This document shows, piece by piece, positions 60,487-64,000 of a DNA stretch of 64,000 bases. A program made the translations under genes and the position numbers. Every line of letters starts with the position of its first letter. Position 1 is the first letter of the stretch. The DNA lies in assembly GCA_018806915.1 (NCBI GenBank), contig JAGKQI010000105.1, positions 3,596,001 through 3,660,000 on the forward strand, written 5' to 3'. The notes below the pieces were generated by a model. That model had not been told where the DNA came from. It ran no database searches and saw only the letters and a program-made list of their open reading frames with translations. The DNA is from Phytophthora colocasiae (lineage: Eukaryota; Oomycota; Peronosporomycetes; Peronosporales; Peronosporaceae).

Positions 60487-62952
60487 CTATGGCGTCCGGA
60501 CCCCGTTTTCCGGACTCTTGCGCTCTTCCTTACGTTTGGCCAGGTATTGATCGTTCTTGGACTTGGCAGCGGTATCCGTACAGTCCCGGGCAAAGTGACC
60601 AAACTTGTTGCACGCGAAGCACTTAGGTCCATTAGTACAGTACTGCGCCCAGTGTCCATCCTGGCCGCAGATAAAGCATCGGTTGCCGTCCGTATTACTC
60701 TTCGCACTGCTCTGGCGTCCTCGACTCTGTTCAGCCAGCACCTGTCGAACTGCCGCCTTCAGTTTCTTCTGGGGTTTCCCGTCACGTTCGTCTTCGCTGG
60801 ATTCGGCCGTACGCTTGGGCTTCACCTTCTTGCGTGGCTTGGGTTCCTCTTCGTCATCCTCATCGGTGGAATCCTCCTGCCTGCGAGCTTTCTTCTTCTT
60901 GGTGGTTCGTTTGGATTCTGCCTTCTTCGATTTCGTCCTCTTCTGACTGGGTTCCGCCCAGTACCTGGAATTCCAAGTGCGTCCAGCTGGAAGCTCATAA
61001 TTTCCCGTGATAATGTTCCAGGCTCCCTTTGGGTTGGTATAGAGAACCAGGCCATCCGGGTCCACTGCTGCGTAGTTCTTGATTCCTTCCGTCACTCCCG
61101 TGACTGGTACATACACGCTCCCAACACCCGGCAACGTCACTGTACGAGCCGTTACTTCATCTGTCGAATTCGTCCCTGCCGCTGTTGTCGTTCCCAACGC
61201 TTTCTCGGCTGTCGGCGCCATCGGTGCCAAGCTTTCCATAGGATCATCTATCTCTGTCGCCTTGATCACTGCTTCCTCCAAGTTCTCGGGTTCCTGCTGT
61301 TTGACCAACTGCCGTGTGGTTTTGTCCATTCCACGGTAGAACTGCGCCATCAGCACGCGTTCACTGACTCGACTTCTTCCAGCTGCCTGTCGGAGTGCCG
61401 CTGCGTAATCCGCATGGGACTCTTTCACACCACGTGATCGTGTATTCACTCGGTACTCGGCTAACGAGATGTCCTCCTTGGGTCCATACCGTCGCAGTAG
61501 GGCTTGCTTCAAGTGCGTCCAGGTCCGTTCGGGATCACTCAGTCTTCGGTTAAAATCAACCCACCAGCTCGCAGCTTCCGCCATCAGCTTGTTCCCCAAT
61601 ATGAAGTAGAGAGCATGGTCACTCCATTCTCCACGTCCCGACTCACGAGCTCCTTGAAGTGCCAAGTCAATTCGGTCAGTCCAAGTCGAGACCGAAGCTC
61701 CATTCGTCGGCGTAAACGTCGGCAGCTCCAGGTCTTTCACGTTGCCTCGGCGTGTATGTTCACGACGTCGATCCCGTTGTTTATCTCGTCGTCCCGGGGA
61801 ATATCGCTGTTCTTGATACTGTCGTCGTCTCCGTCGTTCTCGTTGCTCTCGTCGTGGGCGTCGCTGTCGTACTGGTTCTCGTCGGTCCGAGTCACTGCTT
61901 GAGCTCTCCGAGCTACTGCTTCGTCCGTGCGGTAATCCGTGTCCTCGGGGTCCTCGGCCGTCAGAATCATCACTACTACTGGAGGAGGACGGTGGATCAT
62001 CCCCTCCTGGTCGTTCACGACGCCGGTGTCCGACACGTTGTCTCTGTGGTGTTCCTGGTCGACCTTGAGACCTTCCTCTTCTTTCTCGTTCTGGAGACCG
62101 TCGCCGACCTACACTGGGTTCTCGTTCGTCGTTTTCTCTTCGAAGACCTTGTTGGTACCGACCTCGCGGCCCTCTTACTTCACGACCATTGTCCCGCTCA
62201 GCTCGTTGCTGTTCACGTGGTACATCTTCAGCACGACGCAGTCTCAACTGTCGAACTTCTTCTCGAAGTTCTTGAAGTTCCGCAGCCATAGCATCTGCAG
62301 CCGCAGGTGCCCGTGGTTCTGGTGCATCCCCACCGAGGTTTTGGTCTCCAAGTGGCTCTGGCTCTACAACTCGTCCAAGTACTCCTTCGTTCGCTTCATC
62401 GGCTCGTTCCACGTCATGTTGCTCGCCACACGGTTGTTCCAAGTGCTGTTCTCTGCCAGCAGAGCGTCGTAGCTGTCGCTCGTTGCCTGGTGCTTCTTCC
62501 AGAGGTACGACCCGAACTCGATCGCTTTCGCCGGGCATTGCGATTTGGCCAAGGACAGCATCGACTAGGTCCTTGCCGCTCTGGAATTCCTGCTCTTCCC
62601 CGTTGGCTGCTCTGGTGAGGAATCGCTCAGCGTTCTCCCATTCTCTGCGTGCTTGACTCCTCGTCAATACCCTGGGTTCGCTGGCTTCTCTCGCTGACGG
62701 AGCTCTCTTATCTTCATACTCTTCAGGGCTGATCGTGGCTTCGTCGCTGCTACTTCGCGCCACCCCTGCTACCTCATCATTCACTGTTCGACGACTCCGA
62801 GAGCTTTCTCGCCTCGTACTTCTCGATCGTGTCAAAGCCTGCTTCCTCGTAGATCTCTTTCGAGCCGTTTCTCTCGTTTCGTTCATCATTACTCGCGTTG
62901 AATTCCGTCGGCGCCGTTGTTGCAGTGAGACAAGCCCCTGTATGACCACCAT
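60487..62952 (-). CDS. Gypsy gag polyprotein with two CCHC zinc knuckles
   Basis: 821 codons from ATG 62952, whose A is the last base of the 5' LTR. Much of residues 20-400 is Arg/Glu/Ser-rich (e.g. R-R-R-R-Q-Y-Q-E-Q-R). A capsid-like helical part lies at ~415-560 (W-T-D-R-I-D-L-A-L-Q-G-A, Y-F-I-L-G-N-K-L). Near the C-terminus there are two zinc knuckles, C-F-I-C-G-Q-D-G-H-W-A-Q-Y-C and C-F-A-C-N-K-F-G-H-F-A-R-D-C. The frame is intact. Because the start overlaps the primer-binding site, the true start may be a downstream ATG (e.g. V-M-M-N-E-T near residue 20). Confidence 0.88.
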   Translation of the reverse strand: MVVIQGLVSLQQRRRRNSTRVMMNETRETARKRSTRKQALTRSRSTRRESSRSRRTVNDEVAGVARSSSDEATISPEEYEDKRAPSAREASEPRVLTRSQARREWENAERFLTRAANGEEQEFQSGKDLVDAVLGQIAMPGESDRVRVVPLEEAPGNERQLRRSAGREQHLEQPCGEQHDVERADEANEGVLGRVVEPEPLGDQNLGGDAPEPRAPAAADAMAAELQELREEVRQLRLRRAEDVPREQQRAERDNGREVRGPRGRYQQGLRRENDEREPSVGRRRSPERERRGRSQGRPGTPQRQRVGHRRRERPGGDDPPSSSSSSDDSDGRGPRGHGLPHGRSSSSESSSSDSDRREPVRQRRPRREQRERRRRRQYQEQRYSPGRRDKQRDRRREHTRRGNVKDLELPTFTPTNGASVSTWTDRIDLALQGARESGRGEWSDHALYFILGNKLMAEAASWWVDFNRRLSDPERTWTHLKQALLRRYGPKEDISLAEYRVNTRSRGVKESHADYAAALRQAAGRSRVSERVLMAQFYRGMDKTTRQLVKQQEPENLEEAVIKATEIDDPMESLAPMAPTAEKALGTTTAAGTNSTDEVTARTVTLPGVGSVYVPVTGVTEGIKNYAAVDPDGLVLYTNPKGAWNIITGNYELPAGRTWNSRYWAEPSQKRTKSKKAESKRTTKKKKARRQEDSTDEDDEEEPKPRKKVKPKRTAESSEDERDGKPQKKLKAAVRQVLAEQSRGRQSSAKSNTDGNRCFICGQDGHWAQYCTNGPKCFACNKFGHFARDCTDTAAKSKNDQYLAKRKEERKSPENGVRTP
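62934..62951 (-). other. Primer-binding site
   Basis: Directly after the 5' LTR end, the minus strand reads TGGTGGTCATACAGGGGC. The leading TGG pairs with a tRNA CCA end, as expected for reverse-transcription priming. The tRNA was not identified. It overlaps the first gag codons. Confidence 0.6.
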
Positions 62953-63762
62953 GTAATGGGTTTAGTCTCACTGCCCACCAGTGGGTCGAATAGCTGGTGC
63001 TGCGCCGGGTGGAATATCCAAGGATCGGGTGCTAAAGAGCACACTTCAACTTCACACGCTCCTGTTGGCTCGGTTCACCGCGCCGGTTTGTTCGATGCTG
63101 CAGCACGAACGCACCTATTTATATTAAAAGCCTAATAGACTTCTACTTTCGTCTTTCGTTCCTTCGTTCCTTCGTTCCTCCGTTCCTTCGTAGACGTCAG
63201 TCCTCGTTGGTCCTCCTGCACTCACGACAGTACTAACTGCTCGTCCTCCAAGTCCCGCGACTTACGCTACCCGGCCGTACCAGGTGAGTCGTCTTCCGAC
63301 CCTCGACTGGCTGCCACGTTCGTCACCGCTTGGAAACCCGATAGTCCTCCTCTCGCTTGTACACCAAGTTCCTCTTTAAACCGCCGCCCTTCGTTCCTCT
63401 CGTACAACCACTCGGTTGCTTTGACGCCACTTCGTGTCTACGAAGTGCGCCTTACTCGTCGTTTCTCGGGGTGCTCTCCAGCCGTCCGATTTGCAAGTGA
63501 GCTTCGGGCTCATCGTGCCTTCCGTCTGTCTCCTCATAGTGCACGTCCAGCATAGATCTCACTTCGCGTGACTCGTGCCGTCAACCAATACGGTCTCTCC
63601 TATTGGCACTTCCATCGCAGTCAGTGTCACTTCTGTAGGCGGCTTCAAGCACGATCGTGGGTCTAACCCAGATCCAGGTTGAAGTTCTCGCCGATCCACT
63701 TCCAACAGTCGCTGAGCTGCCCGTTCACAACTTTGGCCCACTTCGGGGTCCAACCTGTTACA
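62952..63762 (-). repeat. 5' LTR of the gypsy element
   Basis: 811 bp, nearly identical to the left LTR. It lacks two bases (CT) corresponding to 54411-54412 and has T for C at one position in the TTCCTCYTTAAACC word. TATA-like element at about 63116-63125 on the minus strand. Confidence 0.95.
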
Positions 63763-63766
63763 AAAC
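63763..63766. repeat. Target site duplication, right copy (AAAC)
   Basis: Matches 54064-54067. Removing the element plus one copy restores one continuous reading frame of the host gene. Confidence 0.75.
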
Positions 63767-64000
63767 CAAAGTCTTCTTCTTTTTTGCATCGACCAACCAG
63801 TGCATCGGGAGGAAATGCACGACCGAAGGCTAAAGATCGACGTCGTGCCAAGAGCAATAAGAATAACTGGCGAGAAGAAGAAGTGTCAGCGCAGAACAAG
63901 CAGCCAGCGGAGGTGGTGGATTTGCTGTCGTCTTCCTCCTCGAGCTCGTCAGATTCATCGCGTGGTCGTCGCTCACGCGTCTCGTCAATGGCTTCAGTGT
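63767..64000 (+). pseudogene. 3' continuation of the split Ser/Lys-rich gene (runs off window)
   Basis: Reading on from the left part in the same phase after one AAAC copy, the frame is open for the entire 234 bases to the window end. It starts P-K-S-S-S-F-L-H-R-P and contains K-A-K-D-R-R-R-A-K-S-N-K-N-N-W-R-E and a Ser-rich stretch preceded by E-V-V-D-L-L. The composition (Ser, Lys, Arg) matches the left part. The V-V-D-L-L-S-S motif echoes the V-I-V-L-D-D at the N-terminus. The absence of any stop supports a recent interruption. Confidence 0.75.

Larger units (their letters stand above)
54068..63762 (-). mobile_element. Full-length Ty3/gypsy LTR retrotransposon, minus orientation
   Basis: Two LTRs of 813 and 811 bp (54068-54880, 62952-63762) bound an 8.07-kb internal region. 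Both begin TGTAA and end TTACA. Gag, protease, RT, RNase H, integrase and a chromodomain-like end occur in this order on the minus strand, which is the gypsy order. A primer-binding site adjoins the right LTR and a polypurine tract adjoins the left LTR, fixing the orientation. By eye the LTRs differ by a 2-bp indel (54411-54412) and one substitution (54493), so the insertion is recent. Pol is nevertheless broken by several frame changes, so autonomy is doubtful. Confidence 0.95.

Noticed and set aside
60184..61437. Plus-strand frame of 417 residues opposite gag
   Set aside because: Antisense to gag, whose two zinc knuckles are intact on the minus strand.
1..64000. tRNA or rRNA genes
   Set aside because: I looked for cloverleaf-like A/B-box pairs and conserved rRNA words by eye and found none. 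A covariance-model scan would be decisive.

Overview
The window looks like nuclear DNA of a Phytophthora-like oomycete. Genes are compact and closely packed on both strands, with short GT-AG introns of about 50-116 nt. There is a small secreted Kazal-type inhibitor of the kind oomycetes export, the transposon remains are of hAT, pogo-like DDE and Ty3/gypsy types, and one full LTR retrotransposon is present. The species cannot be named from the sequence alone. Most multi-exon models below were built by joining open frames at splice sites of matching phase. They are readings of the sequence, not transcript-supported models.

Layout. 1-1.4 kb: start of a secreted GH31 glycoside hydrolase with two CBM25-like modules, cut by the window edge. 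1.4-7.2 kb: gene-poor, with a decayed hAT transposon and a scrambled gypsy relic. 7.2-10.8 kb: a basic nuclear-type protein, a CTP-dependent lipid-kinase-like membrane protein and a CAMK-type kinase. 11.2-12.7 kb: a dead pogo-like transposase. 13.1-18.2 kb: a CREST/TMEM8-like membrane protein, a PAP2 lipid phosphatase and a 750-residue helical-repeat protein. 18.3-28.5 kb: one very large minus-strand gene for an IQ-motif protein of about 3,300 residues containing about 21 nearly identical 97-residue units. 29.3-34.3 kb: a TPR plus EF-hand protein and a convergent 831-residue EF-hand protein, with stop codons one base apart. 34.5-46.7 kb: a nucleotide-sugar transporter, a Myb/SANT-like protein, a CIAO1 homologue, a double homeodomain protein, an EF-hand protein, the Kazal inhibitor, an EAF6 homologue and an LPLAT acyltransferase. 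46.9-52.8 kb: a PPR/3'-5' exonuclease fusion, an HROB-like recombination factor and a small zinc-ribbon membrane protein. 53.6-64 kb: a Ser/Lys-rich gene split by a 9.7-kb Ty3/gypsy element with near-identical LTRs and a 4-bp target duplication. The gene's frame resumes on the far side.

How the parts may connect. Four neighbouring genes (IQ giant, TPR/EF-hand, 831-residue EF-hand, 41.5-43.1 kb EF-hand) all suggest calcium or calmodulin-type signalling or a cytoskeletal/flagellar setting. That is inference only. Several gene pairs are divergent over about 120-170 bp and may share promoters. The most unusual objects are the IQ-repeat giant, the PPR-exonuclease fusion, the recent retrotransposon insertion and the double homeodomain protein lacking the usual Asn in helix 3.
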